DNA of 49,268 bases from Sinorhizobium fredii USDA 205 (GCF_001461695.1 NZ_AUTC01000167.1:1-49268), one strand, 5' to 3'; shown: positions 8,493-17,397, counted from the stretch's first letter. Translations and numbers: made by a program. The notes: generated by a model not told the origin, from the sequence alone.

Positions 8493-8702
8493 TTAGGCAG
8501 CGCGAAGCTGACCTGCGGACATTTTGCCCGACTTGTTGTCTCGCTCGAGTTCGAAGCCGAGTTTCTGGCCTTCTACGATCGAGTTCAGCCCTGCACGCTC
8601 GACAGCCGAGATGTGAACGAACACATCAGCACTGCCGTCGTCGGGCTGGATGAAGCCGAAGCCTTTGGTGGCGTTGAACCATTTAACTGTGCCAGTGGTC
8701 AT
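8493..8702 (-). CDS. CspA-family cold-shock protein
   Basis: 69 residues from ATG 8702, preceded by AAAGGG at a normal distance; the frame is open further upstream but the homology begins here. The RNA-binding motifs RNP1 (KGFGFIQ) and RNP2 (DVFVHIS) of the cold-shock fold are intact, starting from the usual MTTGTVKWFNATKGFGFI. These proteins are single-stranded nucleic-acid chaperones that melt RNA structure. The 270 bp upstream hold no gene and may include a long 5' leader, as in other csp genes. Confidence 0.95.
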   Translation of the reverse strand: MTTGTVKWFNATKGFGFIQPDDGSADVFVHISAVERAGLNSIVEGQKLGFELERDNKSGKMSAGQLRAA

Positions 8703-8972
8703 GAAGAACCCTTTCTTAGCAACATTGATCACCGCCGGGCGACGCACAGCGGGTTTTCGACTTTTGAAAGGGAAGTTCGTCAAGAGGCGCGAGGCGCAGC
8801 AAAAACAAATATCGGCAAACAAAGTATCGATGATCTCTCAGTACAGCACTTGGACGATGACGTCAACTTCTTGTTTTGGATATCGGCCACATACTACCTC
8901 CGGTGGTTGAATGCCAATAGAATCGCGCACCCCACGCCAACCGGCACCAAAATCCCGGGTTGTGAAAACGGC

Positions 8973-9227
8973 TCAATTTTTCTGGCGGCCCCGCCGCGGC
9001 AAAGGGTATGCGTCAGCATCATAAAGCTCCCGCATCTGCTCACCATTGTAGCGGGCCTCCTCGACCTCCAGGACAGAGCCGCGAAGCATCGACGACGGCA
9101 TGTCCTCGATCGCGAAGCGAAGCGCTTCGGCGACCGAATCAAACCGCTTGTAACGAAGCCGGCTCGTCCTTCGCACCGTCTTGCAGGGATACAGTCCCGC
9201 GCCGGCACTGTAATCAAACATCGCCAT
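8973..9227 (-). CDS. Small conserved-looking hypothetical protein
   Basis: 84 residues from ATG 9227, with AAGGAG 7 bp upstream. It contains KTVRRTSRLRYKRFDSVAEALRFAIEDMP and ends in a basic tail. No signal peptide or membrane helix. The start lies 13 bp inside the end of the preceding small gene (9214-9429), suggesting coupled translation. Function unknown; the compact, charged composition would fit a small cytoplasmic regulator or a stress protein. Confidence 0.7.
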   Translation of the reverse strand: MAMFDYSAGAGLYPCKTVRRTSRLRYKRFDSVAEALRFAIEDMPSSMLRGSVLEVEEARYNGEQMRELYDADAYPLPRRGRQKN

Positions 9228-9429
9228 CGGTGCGCTCCTTGGGTACAAAGAGAGTGCCGCGGGAAAGCGTCCTACGTTTCTCGAGGCGTTGCTGCCGTTC
9301 AGCGGGCCCGCGCTCGCGCATCCGGAGTATCTGCCTGGCGCGGATTTTTTGCAGCTTGTCTGCATTCGAGCCTTCGGGCGCCGCGGGCCGGAACAGGCTT
9401 TCCGCCGTGTGACGGGCTGTATTCATCAT
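9214..9429 (-). CDS. Small basic hypothetical protein
   Basis: 71 residues, very rich in Arg and Glu (KLQKIRARQILRMRERGPAE). Its end overlaps the start of the next small gene, which supports the frame. The upstream ribosome site is poor. No family recognised; moderate confidence that it is translated. Confidence 0.5.
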   Translation of the reverse strand: MMNTARHTAESLFRPAAPEGSNADKLQKIRARQILRMRERGPAERQQRLEKRRTLSRGTLFVPKERTDGDV

Positions 9430-9705
9430 AAGAGTGTCCTAAAACGTGGTTGCGCAACGCCATAGCGTTCAGCGCAATTTTCTCCCCGCCAGAGGCGGGT
9501 TCGGAACGTTTGCAAATCGGGAGTCGCCAAGCAGCCGGCCGAGCCGGTGAGATCAGGTAGCCGAAAGGCTGGAAAACGTAACCTTTATGTGGCGACGCCC
9601 GCAGCGCTATTCAAGGCAGCCGCCGTTCGGCGTCGAAAGCCCGGGACCCTTGGTGGCCGAGGCAACGGCAGAGGCGGCACGCAGACGCCTCTGCTCCTAT
9701 TCGCG

Positions 9706-9846
9706 CTATTTCTGCTTCTTGCCGAGGCTAAGCCCGCTATTTGCGAACTTGACCTGAGCGCCCTGCACGGCGGCGACCGGCGCCACCGTCTTGTCTTTTT
9801 TGGGCTTTCTAACTTCACGGTTGCTTCTTGCCTGGCCTTTTGCCAT
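9706..9846 (-). CDS. 46-residue lysine-rich protein
   Basis: A short gene found by reading the minus strand: MAKGQARSNREVRKPKKDK followed by TVAPVAAVQGAQVKFAN and the tail SGLSLGKKQK, then TAG. AGGGAGA lies 7 bp before the ATG. The N-terminus MAKGQxRSNREVRKPKK is, from memory, shared by small proteins widespread in rhizobia. The function is unknown; a basic, unstructured protein of this size might bind nucleic acid. Longer frames covering this position in other frames look like shadows. Confidence 0.75.
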   Translation of the reverse strand: MAKGQARSNREVRKPKKDKTVAPVAAVQGAQVKFANSGLSLGKKQK

Positions 9847-9920
9847 CTGGTTCTCCCTAATTTCGGTTGATCCTCAGCCGAAGCTTTCAACGCTGCGGCA
9901 TCGCCGTACGCTAACCCCGT

Positions 9921-10112
9921 TCAGCAAGGCCGCAATGTTTCGCGACCAAGGCAGGAAACGCGGGCGCGCGGCGCTGCGAATCGCTTAATGCGCGGTGCGG
10001 CCGCTCGCTCGGCATTACGGAGTTGCTGAAGCCGAACGTTTTCGCCGTATCCAAATCCACTGACGCTGACGAGGTTGCGAGCCGTGGCGGGAAAGTGGAG
10101 GTCGGAAGACAT
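9921..10112 (-). CDS. Small hypothetical protein with strong ribosome site
   Basis: 63 residues from ATG 10112, preceded by AAAGGAGGA. The chain starts MSSDLHFPATARNLVSVSG and has a basic C-terminal half. There is no recognisable domain. The excellent ribosome site is the main evidence. It belongs to a run of four or five tiny minus-strand genes between the cold-shock and Lrp genes. Confidence 0.55.
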   Translation of the reverse strand: MSSDLHFPATARNLVSVSGFGYGENVRLQQLRNAERAAAPRIKRFAAPRARVSCLGRETLRPC

Positions 10113-10404
10113 GCTGTCCTCCTTTCGTTGGGGCCAGGACACCGAGGCCCCGAAGCAGCAGCGCCCTGAAAATGGCTGCTGACGTCACCAGCATGCTCTC
10201 TTTAAAGGTCATACGCAATCGGCCATACCATCAAATCCGAACTCGCCCGCTGTTTCCAGATCCACAAACGGGATGCAGTCGGGTATTGCGACGGGACGGT
10301 TTTCCCAAACTCGGCATCACTCTACTGCCCGATTGGCCCGCTGAAAATTGACTATGCCGAGCGACAGAATGTCCTCTTTCTGACGGTTGCAGGTTCGCCC
10401 TCGT
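10113..10404. other. Intergenic region, nothing recognised
   Basis: About 290 bp between the small gene and the Lrp-type regulator, both on the minus strand. I see no supported frame, terminator or repeat; the left part probably holds the promoter of the 63-residue gene. Confidence 0.4.
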
Positions 10405-10881
10405 CTAATGCGGAAACAGGCTGGTCAACGGCATGTGCGATTTGACGATCGGCGATTTCAGCACGACATAACTGAAATACTTGTCGATACCGACATCCAT
10501 GTCGATCAGCCGTTCCATGATCGTCTGATATTCGACGATGCCGCCGGTGACGAACTTCAAAAGATAGTCATAGCCGCCGGAAACCAGATGGCATTCCACG
10601 ACGGAATCGACCTTCTCGACGGCCGCGAGAAAGCGGGCGAAATCGATCTGGCGATGGTTCTTGAGCGTGACTTCGGTGAAGACCGTCAGGGTCTGGCCGA
10701 GCTTGGCGATGTTGATCTGTGCCGAATAGCCGACGATATACCCCTCCGCCTGCAATTTCTTCACCCGCATCAAACAGGGGCTGGGCGACAGATTGACGAG
10801 TTCGGCGAGCTCGACATTGGTGATGCGGCCGTTCTTCTGCAGTTCGTAGAGGATCTTGATGTCGATCCGGTCGAGTTTCAT
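10405..10881 (-). CDS. Lrp/AsnC family transcriptional regulator
   Basis: 158 residues from ATG 10881 (GGAGAG upstream). The N-terminal helix-turn-helix is clear (DRIDIKILYELQKNGRITNVELAELVNLSPSPCLMRVKKL), followed by the RAM ligand-binding domain with VVECHLVSGGYDYLLKF. Such proteins are octameric DNA-binding proteins that sense amino acids. It is divergent from the FAD oxidoreductase gene across a 245-bp AT-rich gap, the usual arrangement for a regulator controlling an amino-acid catabolic enzyme. Confidence 0.93.
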   Translation of the reverse strand: MKLDRIDIKILYELQKNGRITNVELAELVNLSPSPCLMRVKKLQAEGYIVGYSAQINIAKLGQTLTVFTEVTLKNHRQIDFARFLAAVEKVDSVVECHLVSGGYDYLLKFVTGGIVEYQTIMERLIDMDVGIDKYFSYVVLKSPIVKSHMPLTSLFPH

Positions 10882-11126
10882 CGGCGCTCTCCAGTTCGTG
10901 GCGGCGACGCGGTGGCCGTCTGCGCTTTCCAGCATTTTATGCGGCTGGGACTCGCTTGCAAGCGAAACGGCCACGCCATCCTCTGTTAAGTTTATGAAAT
11001 TTTCACCAGAATAAATCTCCGCCAAGTATAAATCGAACCGAAGAATATGCTGCGGGATGGGCTATGTGCAGCAGTCCGCCGGGCGCGGAAGCGCTAGAAT
11101 GCCGGTCGAAAGAATGGAGACCATCG
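10882..11126. promoter_or_regulatory. Divergent promoter region of the Lrp/oxidoreductase pair
   Basis: The AT-rich part contains TTTAT (10991-10995) and ATAAA (11011-11015) flanking a 15-base AT-rich spacer, a form compatible with an Lrp-type site. This is a suggestion from symmetry only. Confidence 0.4.
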
Positions 11127-12452
11127 ATGCCCGCCCCGCTTCTTCAGATCGAAACGACGCCTGCCCTGCCCACCAGCGCCGACGCCGTCGTCATCGGCGG
11201 CGGCATTGTCGGGGTTTTCGCGGCCTACCATCTGGCCCGGCGCGGCCTCAAGGTCGCCCTCGTCGAAAAGGGCCGGATCGGCGCCGAGCAGTCCAGCCGC
11301 AACTGGGGCTGGTGCCGCCAGCAGAACCGCGACGCCCGCGAACTGCCGATGGCGACCAAGAGCCTGTCGCTCTGGGAGGATTTCGCCGGTGAGACCGGCG
11401 AGGACACCGGCTTTCGTCGCTGCGGCCTGCTCTATCTCAGCGATGACGAAAGCGAGCTCGCCGGCTGGGCGCGCTGGGGCGATTTTGCCCGCACCGTCGG
11501 GGTGACGACCCATATGTTGGATGGTGCTCAGGCGAGTGAAAAGGGTGCGGCGACCGGCCGCCGCTGGAAGGGCGGCGTCTTTTCGCCGACCGACGGGACC
11601 GCCGACCCCGCCCGGGCAGCACCTGTGGTCGCCCGCGCCGTCATGAAGCTCGGCGGCACCGTCCACCAGATGTGCGCGGCCCGTGGCCTCGAGCTCGAGG
11701 CCGGGCGCGTCAGCGGCGTCGTCACCGAGGCCGGCACGATCCGCACCCCGATTGTCGTGCTTTCCGGCGGCGCCTGGGTCTCCTCCTTTTGCCGTCAACT
11801 CGGCATCCGCTTTCCGCAGGCCTCGATCCGCTCGTCGATCCTCTCCGTTGCGCCTGGTGCCGAGGGCTTGCCGGCGGCGCTGCATACGGCCGCGGTCTCG
11901 GCGACGCGGCGTGGCGACGGCGGCTATACGCTGGCGATCAGCGGCCGCGCCCGGGTCGATCCGACCCCACAGCAGATGCGCTTTGCCAGGCATTTCGTGC
12001 CGATGTTCGCGCGACGCTGGCGGAGCCTTGCTCCCGGCGGTTTCGAAGGCTGGAAGTCCGGTCATGAAACACTTCACCGCTGGCGGCTCGACGAGCCGAC
12101 CCCGATGGAGTTCAACCGCATGCTCGATCCCCGCCCCGACCAGACGCAGATACGCTTGACTCTGGAGCGCGCCCGGGCGCTCCTGCCGGCCCTTCAGAAA
12201 CTACCGGTCAGTGCCGCCTGGGCCGGCTATATCGACAGTACCCCGGATGGGGTACCGGCGATCGGCGAGATCAGTTCGCTGCCCGGCCTTGTGCTGGCCG
12301 CCGGCTTCAGCGGCCATGGCTTCGGCATCGGCCCCGGCGCCGGGCACCTTGTCGCCGACCTCGTGACGGGTGAGCCGCCGATCGTCGACCCGAAACCCTA
12401 CCATCCCGACCGGCTGAACGGCTCGGCCTGGGGCAAGGTCGCCGATTTCTGA
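11127..12452 (+). CDS. FAD-dependent amino-acid oxidoreductase (DAO family)
   Basis: 441 residues from ATG 11127, with GGAG 8 bp upstream. The FAD-binding motif VVIGGGIVGVFAAYHLARRG is at about residues 21-40 and the C-terminal flavin contact LAAGFSGHGFGIGPGAG is intact. This is the DadA/DAO fold of flavoenzymes that oxidise D-amino acids, imino acids or N-methylated amino acids to the 2-oxo acid. No signal peptide. The divergent Lrp-type regulator points to an amino-acid substrate, but which one cannot be seen. Confidence 0.9.
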   Translation: MPAPLLQIETTPALPTSADAVVIGGGIVGVFAAYHLARRGLKVALVEKGRIGAEQSSRNWGWCRQQNRDARELPMATKSLSLWEDFAGETGEDTGFRRCGLLYLSDDESELAGWARWGDFARTVGVTTHMLDGAQASEKGAATGRRWKGGVFSPTDGTADPARAAPVVARAVMKLGGTVHQMCAARGLELEAGRVSGVVTEAGTIRTPIVVLSGGAWVSSFCRQLGIRFPQASIRSSILSVAPGAEGLPAALHTAAVSATRRGDGGYTLAISGRARVDPTPQQMRFARHFVPMFARRWRSLAPGGFEGWKSGHETLHRWRLDEPTPMEFNRMLDPRPDQTQIRLTLERARALLPALQKLPVSAAWAGYIDSTPDGVPAIGEISSLPGLVLAAGFSGHGFGIGPGAGHLVADLVTGEPPIVDPKPYHPDRLNGSAWGKVADF

Positions 12453-12863
12453 CATAGCTTATCTGGGCTGGCACTGCGGTTGCGAACAGCCCGCCTGCGA
12501 GTGGCCCGCGAACGGGCGGGTAGTGTGAGGTTGCCGCCGCACACTTCGCCGCTCCCGCGTCCCTCGCGCCCGAAGACGCAGGGCGCACCACAGCGGCGAA
12601 GTGGCTCCCCCGCTTCGCGTCCTCAACTCATGGGACGTCAGCAATCGAAGGCGTCGCCGGTCACACCGTTACCGGGCGAACGACCAGCCAAACAATCCCT
12701 CTACGCGGCCCGCCGAGCGGGCCGCCACCGTGAGCCGTGGTCGCGCAGACGTCGCTTGCCCTACAGCGCCGTGCGTCTTTTCAGACGCACTAAGGACGCT
12801 GTAGCACTTTGAATCGGTGCACGCTTTTATCCTTAGATCGGCTTCGATTTAAGGAAACATGCA
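12453..12863. other. Intergenic region with palindromic repeat at its right end
   Basis: About 410 bp between convergent genes. A GC-rich hairpin (CCCGCC/GGCGGG near 12489-12525) may end the oxidoreductase transcript. The middle holds no supported frame. The right end is copy 2 of the rhizobial palindrome. Confidence 0.5.
12761..12863. repeat. Rhizobial-type palindromic repeat, copy 2 with extension
   Basis: 12761-12814 is the same two-level hairpin as 5855-5907, with a few changes, mainly in the loop and spacer. Here it continues through a second palindrome, TCCTTA...TAAGGA at about 12830-12855, to CATGCA at 12858-12863, just before the stop codon of the minus-strand gene. Both copies therefore abut the 3' end of a minus-strand gene in the same orientation. 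Confidence 0.8.
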
Positions 12864-13301
12864 CTAGCCAAAGAATATCTGGCGCAGGCGAGCAAAAAGC
12901 CCCGGCTGATTTTCGACGAGCATCGCGCGAATGTGACGTGCCGCCGTCGACGCACTGACCGTGGCGCCGAAATGGCAATAGCAGATGACCTTGTGCAATT
13001 GCTCGTCACTCAGTTCGAAAAACCGCTTCGCCTCGCCGTAGCTGTCATTGTCCATGCCAGCCGTCCGAAGGACCGGGTCCTCGAATGCAACGGAGATCGG
13101 CGTGCCGTCGCCACGCATCGTTGCGCGGACATGTGCCGGCTGATACTCGGTCTCGTGCAGTGTCGAAAGCCGTCTGTGCGGGCTGCGTTCCAGGAGTTCC
13201 GCCCAGCGCTCCAGGCGCTCGGTCCGCGACAGGGTGCGGCGCGGAAAGTCCTGTTTGACCTCGGCGACGCCTTGCAGTTCTTCGATTGCATGGTGCTTCA
13301 T
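12864..13301 (-). CDS. Conserved hypothetical protein
   Basis: 145 residues, ATG preceded by TAGGAGGT, an excellent ribosome site. The protein is soluble, with EELQGVAEVKQDFPRRTLSR near the start and HETEYQPAHVRATM in the middle. Two features stand out: KVICYCHFGATVSASTAARHIRAML near the C-terminus and the tail GLFARLRQIFFG. I recall similar proteins in rhizobia but no function is known. It forms its own transcription unit. Confidence 0.8.
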   Translation of the reverse strand: MKHHAIEELQGVAEVKQDFPRRTLSRTERLERWAELLERSPHRRLSTLHETEYQPAHVRATMRGDGTPISVAFEDPVLRTAGMDNDSYGEAKRFFELSDEQLHKVICYCHFGATVSASTAARHIRAMLVENQPGLFARLRQIFFG

Positions 13302-13473
13302 TGTGACCTCCTAATCACCTTAGTTGGTCCCCCATTCCACCTCATACGCTTGATAAAACTGACTCCAACCGGACGCGAAGTCCAATCACGAAATGCCCGC
13401 GAACTCTTAACCGGTGAGAACAGGCAGAATCGGCGCTAACCGCGGTCCGATGGCGCCCCGCTCATCCGAGACG

Positions 13474-13512
13474 GGCCGGCGTCCCGCCCCAACTCCGGGA
13501 CGCGCGCCGGCC
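13474..13512 (-). terminator. GC-rich hairpin after the type I secretion operon
   Basis: GGCCGGCGTCCCG and CGGGACGCGCGCCGGCC form a strong stem with small bulges 17-55 bp beyond the stop of the membrane fusion gene. It lacks a clear T run, so it may be a weak or factor-assisted terminator. Confidence 0.45.
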
Positions 13513-13528
13513 GTGTCGCGATACCGTC

Positions 13529-14845
13529 TCAATCCTCACGGAATGCGTGGCGCATCTGGTCGGTAAGCGGCTTCGCCAGGTAGGAGATGACCGTGCGGTC
13601 GGCGATCTTGATGAACACCTCGGCGGGCATGCCTGGATAGAGAGACAGTCCCTTGAGCTTAGCGAGGCTTTCCGGCTTCGGACGAATGCGCAGCGGATAG
13701 TAGCTGGCGCCGGTCCGCTCGTCACTGACGAGGTCCGGGGCGACGGTCACCACCTCCGCCTCGACCTCGGGCGTGGTGCGCTGGTTGAAGGCGCTGAAGC
13801 GGATCTCGACCGGCTGGCCGACATGGATCTGGTCGATATCGTGGGTCGCCACCCGCGCCTCGACGGTCAGGTCGTCGGCCTCCGGCACCACGAGCATCAG
13901 CGTCTCGCCGGGATTGACGACGCCGTTCACCGTGTGGACGGCCAGCTGATAGACGCGGCCCGGCAGGGGCGCCGTGATGTCGAGCCGCCGCAGCTGGTCG
14001 GTCGCGGCCGTGCGCCGCTCCTCATACTCGGCGATCTTCGCCTCGACATCGGTCAGTTCCTTGGAGATCTCGGTACGCCGGTCCTCATCGAGCTGCAGGA
14101 CCTGCAGGTCGACTTCGCTGGATTTGCCGCGCGCCTGGGCACGCGAGGCAATATGCCGGCCGCGATCGCCTTCGAGTTCCGCCCGCTGCCGCTTCAGGGT
14201 CGTCACGCGCTGCATCGGCACGAGGCCCTGGCCATAGAGCGAGTCGACGCCCGTCAGTTCCTCGGCGATCAGCGTCAAGGCATCCTCGATCGCCTTCAAC
14301 TGCACGGTCAGGCCCTCGATCTCATCGGCCAACTGCGCCTTGCGCGATTGAAGCTGCCCCTTCATTCCGAGCAGTGCGGTGCGACGGCTGGCAAAAAGCC
14401 TCTGTTCGCCGTCGACGAGTTTCGTCGCCGCAGCGCCAGAGATCAGGTTCACGACGTCCTTGTCGATCTCGAACGACTCAGCTCCGATCCGCTCTGCCTG
14501 GAGCCGGGCGCGGCGCGCATAAAGCTGCGCCAGTGTGCTATCTACAATCGCAAGGTTCGCACGCACCGTGGTGCCGTCGAGCCGGATCAGCACCTGGCCT
14601 GCCTCGACACGGTCCCCTTCCTTGACCTTGAGCTCCCCGACGATACCGCCGGTCAGATGCTGGACCTTCTTGACGTTGTCGTCGACGACGACCACGCCGC
14701 CGGCAACGATCGCGCTCGACAGTTCCGTCGTCGCCGCCCACCCGCCGACGCCGGCAACGAGGGCGAGCGCCAGGACCGAGACGCCCATCATGTGGCGCCT
14801 GAGCGAGCGGCGCGCACCCGGCATCCGTTGCGTGCTGCCACTCAT
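13529..14845 (-). CDS. Type I secretion membrane fusion protein (HlyD/PrsE-like)
   Basis: 438 residues: a short cytoplasmic N-terminus, one membrane helix (about residues 20-38, VSVLALALVAGVGGWA), a lipoyl-like half-motif (GGIVGELKVKEGDRVEAGQVLIRLD), a long alpha-helical hairpin of about 200 residues, and the C-terminal beta barrel ending near LTDQMRHAFRED. It links the inner-membrane ABC exporter to an outer-membrane TolC channel. It overlaps the upstream ABC gene by ATGA. Length matches PrsE/HlyD of rhizobia. Confidence 0.93.
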   Translation of the reverse strand: MSGSTQRMPGARRSLRRHMMGVSVLALALVAGVGGWAATTELSSAIVAGGVVVVDDNVKKVQHLTGGIVGELKVKEGDRVEAGQVLIRLDGTTVRANLAIVDSTLAQLYARRARLQAERIGAESFEIDKDVVNLISGAAATKLVDGEQRLFASRRTALLGMKGQLQSRKAQLADEIEGLTVQLKAIEDALTLIAEELTGVDSLYGQGLVPMQRVTTLKRQRAELEGDRGRHIASRAQARGKSSEVDLQVLQLDEDRRTEISKELTDVEAKIAEYEERRTAATDQLRRLDITAPLPGRVYQLAVHTVNGVVNPGETLMLVVPEADDLTVEARVATHDIDQIHVGQPVEIRFSAFNQRTTPEVEAEVVTVAPDLVSDERTGASYYPLRIRPKPESLAKLKGLSLYPGMPAEVFIKIADRTVISYLAKPLTDQMRHAFRED

Positions 14846-16602
14846 TGCTTTGCCTCCTGGCCTTCCGAGACGATCTTCAGCGGCGACGGGCGATCCGTCT
14901 GTTGCTGCCTTAGAACCTTGCCGAGCACTTCCTCCTTCGGGCCGAAAGCCTGCAGCCGGCCCTCGTTCATCATCACAACCAGGTCGGTGCTCGCAAGCGC
15001 ACTTGGCCGGTGGGCGATGACCACCACGATGCCACCGCGACCGCGCACATTCATGATCGCTTCGCCGAGCGCCTGTTCGCCCTCCGCATCGAGATTCGAA
15101 TTCGGCTCGTCGAGGACCACCAGGAAGGGATCGCCGTAGAGGGCGCGCGCAAGCGCGATGCGCTGGCGTTGGCCGGCCGAAAGTGCTGCCCCGCCCTCGC
15201 CGATCTCGGTATCGAAGCCATTCGGAAGGCGAAGGATCAGCTCATGGACGCGCGCCGCCTTGGCGGCAGCGACAATTGCCTCCGACGTCGCATTCTCGGC
15301 GAAGCGGCAGATATTCTGCGCCACGGTTCCGGCGAAGAGCTCCACATCCTGTGGCAAATAGCCGATATGCCGTCCAAGCGCGTCGCTGTCCCATTGGTCG
15401 AGCGCGGCCCCGTCGAGTCGCACCGAGCCGCGATAGGCCGGCCAGACGCCGATGATGGCGCGCGCCAGCGACGACTTGCCCGAGCCGCTCGGCCCGATGA
15501 CGCCGAGGGCGCTTCCGGCACGGACGGTGAAACTGATGTCCGTGAAGATCAGCCGCTGCGCTGCCGCAGGTCCACTCGCCAATGCCTCGACGCTCAAGCG
15601 CTCGTGCGGGTCCGGCAGCGAAAGCGGCGCTTCCGCCTCGGGCAATGCCTTCAGGAGGTCCTTCAGGCGTTGCCAGCTCTGTCCCGCTTGGACGAGGCCG
15701 CGCCAGTTGCCGATGGCGAGCTCCACCGGTGCAAGCGCCCGGGCAGTCAGGATCGAGCCGGCGATGATGATACCGGGCGACGCCTGGCCCTCGATCACCA
15801 GGACCGCTCCGGCGGCCAGCACGCCCGATTGCAGCGCCATGCGAAAGACCTTGGAAAGCGCGCCATAGCCATTGCCGATGTCGGATGTGCGCCTGTTCTC
15901 TTCCCGGAATTCGGCGTTGCGGCGCTCCCAGAGTTCGGCAAGCCGGCCGGTCATGCCCATCGCCTGGACGACCTCGGCATTGCGCTGCGAGGCTTGGGCG
16001 AAGGCGTTACGCAGGCTGCCCGCCTCGGACGCCTTCCTGGCGGGAGCCTGCGTGCCGCGATTGGTGAGATAGGTGAGAAGCGTCAGGATCAGGCCGCCAC
16101 CGATCGCCACGAAGCCGATCACCGGATGAAACAGGAAGCAGATGGCGACATAGAAGGGAAGCCAGGGCAGATCGAACAGCGCCGCCGGCCCGGCACCGGA
16201 GAGGAACGCGCGAACCTGATCGAAGTCGCGCAGCGCCTGAAGCCCGTCGCCCTGCATCCTGAGCTTCAAGGGCGCCTTCACCACCGCCCGATAGACGCGG
16301 CCGCTCAGGCTCTCGTCGAGCGCGCCGGCAATGCGCACCAGCATGCGCCCGCGGATCAGCTCGAAGGCGCCCTGGAAGGCGTAGAGCAGCAAAGCCAGCA
16401 GGCAGAGCGCAATCAGCGAGGGAATGCTGCGGCTCGGCAGAACCCGGTCGTAGACCTCGAGCATGAAGAACGAGCCGGTGAGATAGAGGATATTGACGAG
16501 CGCACTGGCGACGCCGACGCCGACAAAGGCGGATCGGCAATCTCTCAGGGCGGAGGCGGGATCGATGTTCCTGCCATTCGATACTGCTAAAGGTTCAGGC
16601 AC
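14842..16602 (-). CDS. Type I secretion ABC exporter (PrsD/PrtD-like)
   Basis: 586 residues starting at GTG (GGAGA upstream). The N-terminal half is a six-helix transmembrane domain. The C-terminal half is an ATPase with Walker A GPSGSGKSS near 369-377, signature LSAGQRQR near 472 and Walker B VVLDEPNSNLD near 495-505. It lacks a C39 peptidase domain, so the substrate is an RTX-type protein with a C-terminal signal rather than a leader-peptide bacteriocin. It is coupled to the membrane fusion gene. No TolC or RTX gene lies beside it. Confidence 0.93.
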   Translation of the reverse strand: MPEPLAVSNGRNIDPASALRDCRSAFVGVGVASALVNILYLTGSFFMLEVYDRVLPSRSIPSLIALCLLALLLYAFQGAFELIRGRMLVRIAGALDESLSGRVYRAVVKAPLKLRMQGDGLQALRDFDQVRAFLSGAGPAALFDLPWLPFYVAICFLFHPVIGFVAIGGGLILTLLTYLTNRGTQAPARKASEAGSLRNAFAQASQRNAEVVQAMGMTGRLAELWERRNAEFREENRRTSDIGNGYGALSKVFRMALQSGVLAAGAVLVIEGQASPGIIIAGSILTARALAPVELAIGNWRGLVQAGQSWQRLKDLLKALPEAEAPLSLPDPHERLSVEALASGPAAAQRLIFTDISFTVRAGSALGVIGPSGSGKSSLARAIIGVWPAYRGSVRLDGAALDQWDSDALGRHIGYLPQDVELFAGTVAQNICRFAENATSEAIVAAAKAARVHELILRLPNGFDTEIGEGGAALSAGQRQRIALARALYGDPFLVVLDEPNSNLDAEGEQALGEAIMNVRGRGGIVVVIAHRPSALASTDLVVMMNEGRLQAFGPKEEVLGKVLRQQQTDRPSPLKIVSEGQEAKQ

Positions 16603-17011
16603 TGGCCAATGTCTCCAGGTACGGCGTGTCCGGCCGCGGGGGCCTTCTTGATCCGGCGCGAGGGCGACGGAGAATGAGGATGCTCGGTCATCTTGCTCTG
16701 CAGCTTAAATCACGCCGGCCTAATTTTTCAAAGTGCGCACGGAAGAGTTGTTCCCGAGGAGACAGGAATTTATGCGAAAGATTGGGGGTTGGCCATCGCC
16801 GGGTGTCGTTTTATGAGTGTCGCGGCACCTCCGAGGCATAACTGCAAAAGGCATCGCCACTGCTTTTCTTCCCCGGAAGCTAGAAACTGCTTTGATGTCG
16901 GCAGACGAATGGTGAGCGATAAGCTCACTGCTAGGCCGCTCCTCCGGGGTGTCATCAGCGAAAGCGCTAAGTCTGCCGCGGCGTCAGAGCCTGGGTTGAT
17001 TTCGGCATCAA
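16603..17011. other. Intergenic region upstream of the secretion operon, no gene seen
   Basis: About 410 bp. It must hold the promoter of the type I secretion operon. I see no RTX-like or other coding frame with a ribosome site. The GC content is lower than in neighbouring genes in parts. Confidence 0.5.
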
Positions 17012-17356
17012 TTAAACGACTTCGCTTCGAGGCGCCTCTCCGATTGTGGTAGGAGGCGCCAAGGCGGCCGGATACCAAGCGATCTTCTCAGGCGGGGATT
17101 GGAGGATTTGGAAAATGGAAACCTCGAACGCTATTCTGATGGCGTGGGAGGAAACGAGGTTCGCCGCTCCGATCCGCATCCGCAGGCCACCATCCACGGC
17201 TCTCGCAGCCGCGTAACCATCTGTGAATATGAAGGTTTTTTCGCTCCCCTGTTCAATTGTGTATTCGTAGAAGCCTGCAAGCCGCAGGCGCATTTGCTCA
17301 ACGAAGCACTGCGGGTTCGACAGGAAAACGTAGCACGTGAAGACGTGCTGATGCAT
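17012..17356 (-). CDS. Small protein co-transcribed with the oxoamine synthase
   Basis: 114 residues, ATG preceded by AAGGAGGG. It begins 41 bp after the synthase stop on the same strand, so it is probably in one operon. The pattern is an alpha/beta small domain (KTFIFTDGYAAARAVDGG, then LRMRIGAANLVSSHAIR) with no signal peptide. I cannot assign a family; there is at most a weak resemblance to DUF2218-like folds. A role as partner or modifier of the synthase is inference. Confidence 0.65.
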   Translation of the reverse strand: MHQHVFTCYVFLSNPQCFVEQMRLRLAGFYEYTIEQGSEKTFIFTDGYAAARAVDGGLRMRIGAANLVSSHAIRIAFEVSIFQILQSPPEKIAWYPAALAPPTTIGEAPRSEVV

Positions 17357-17397
17357 ACCATCCCTCCTTCGAATTTACCGTCTCGCCGTGTGCGTGG

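Noticed and set aside
8337..9431. Plus-strand 364-codon frame across the cold-shock region
   Set aside because: It is antisense to the cold-shock protein and two small genes and reads through their terminator; not coding in appearance.
9585..9890. 101-codon minus-strand frame overlapping the 46-residue gene
   Set aside because: A different frame in the same place has a better ribosome site and a sequence recalled from rhizobia; this one is Arg/Ser/Pro-rich shadow.
13547..15139. Long plus-strand frame opposite the type I secretion genes
   Set aside because: Composition (Asp, Arg, Leu, His rich) is that of an antisense shadow; HlyD and ABC motifs on the other strand are decisive.
15010..16590. 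Plus-strand frame of 526 codons opposite the ABC exporter
   Set aside because: Antisense shadow with no recognisable family or start signal.
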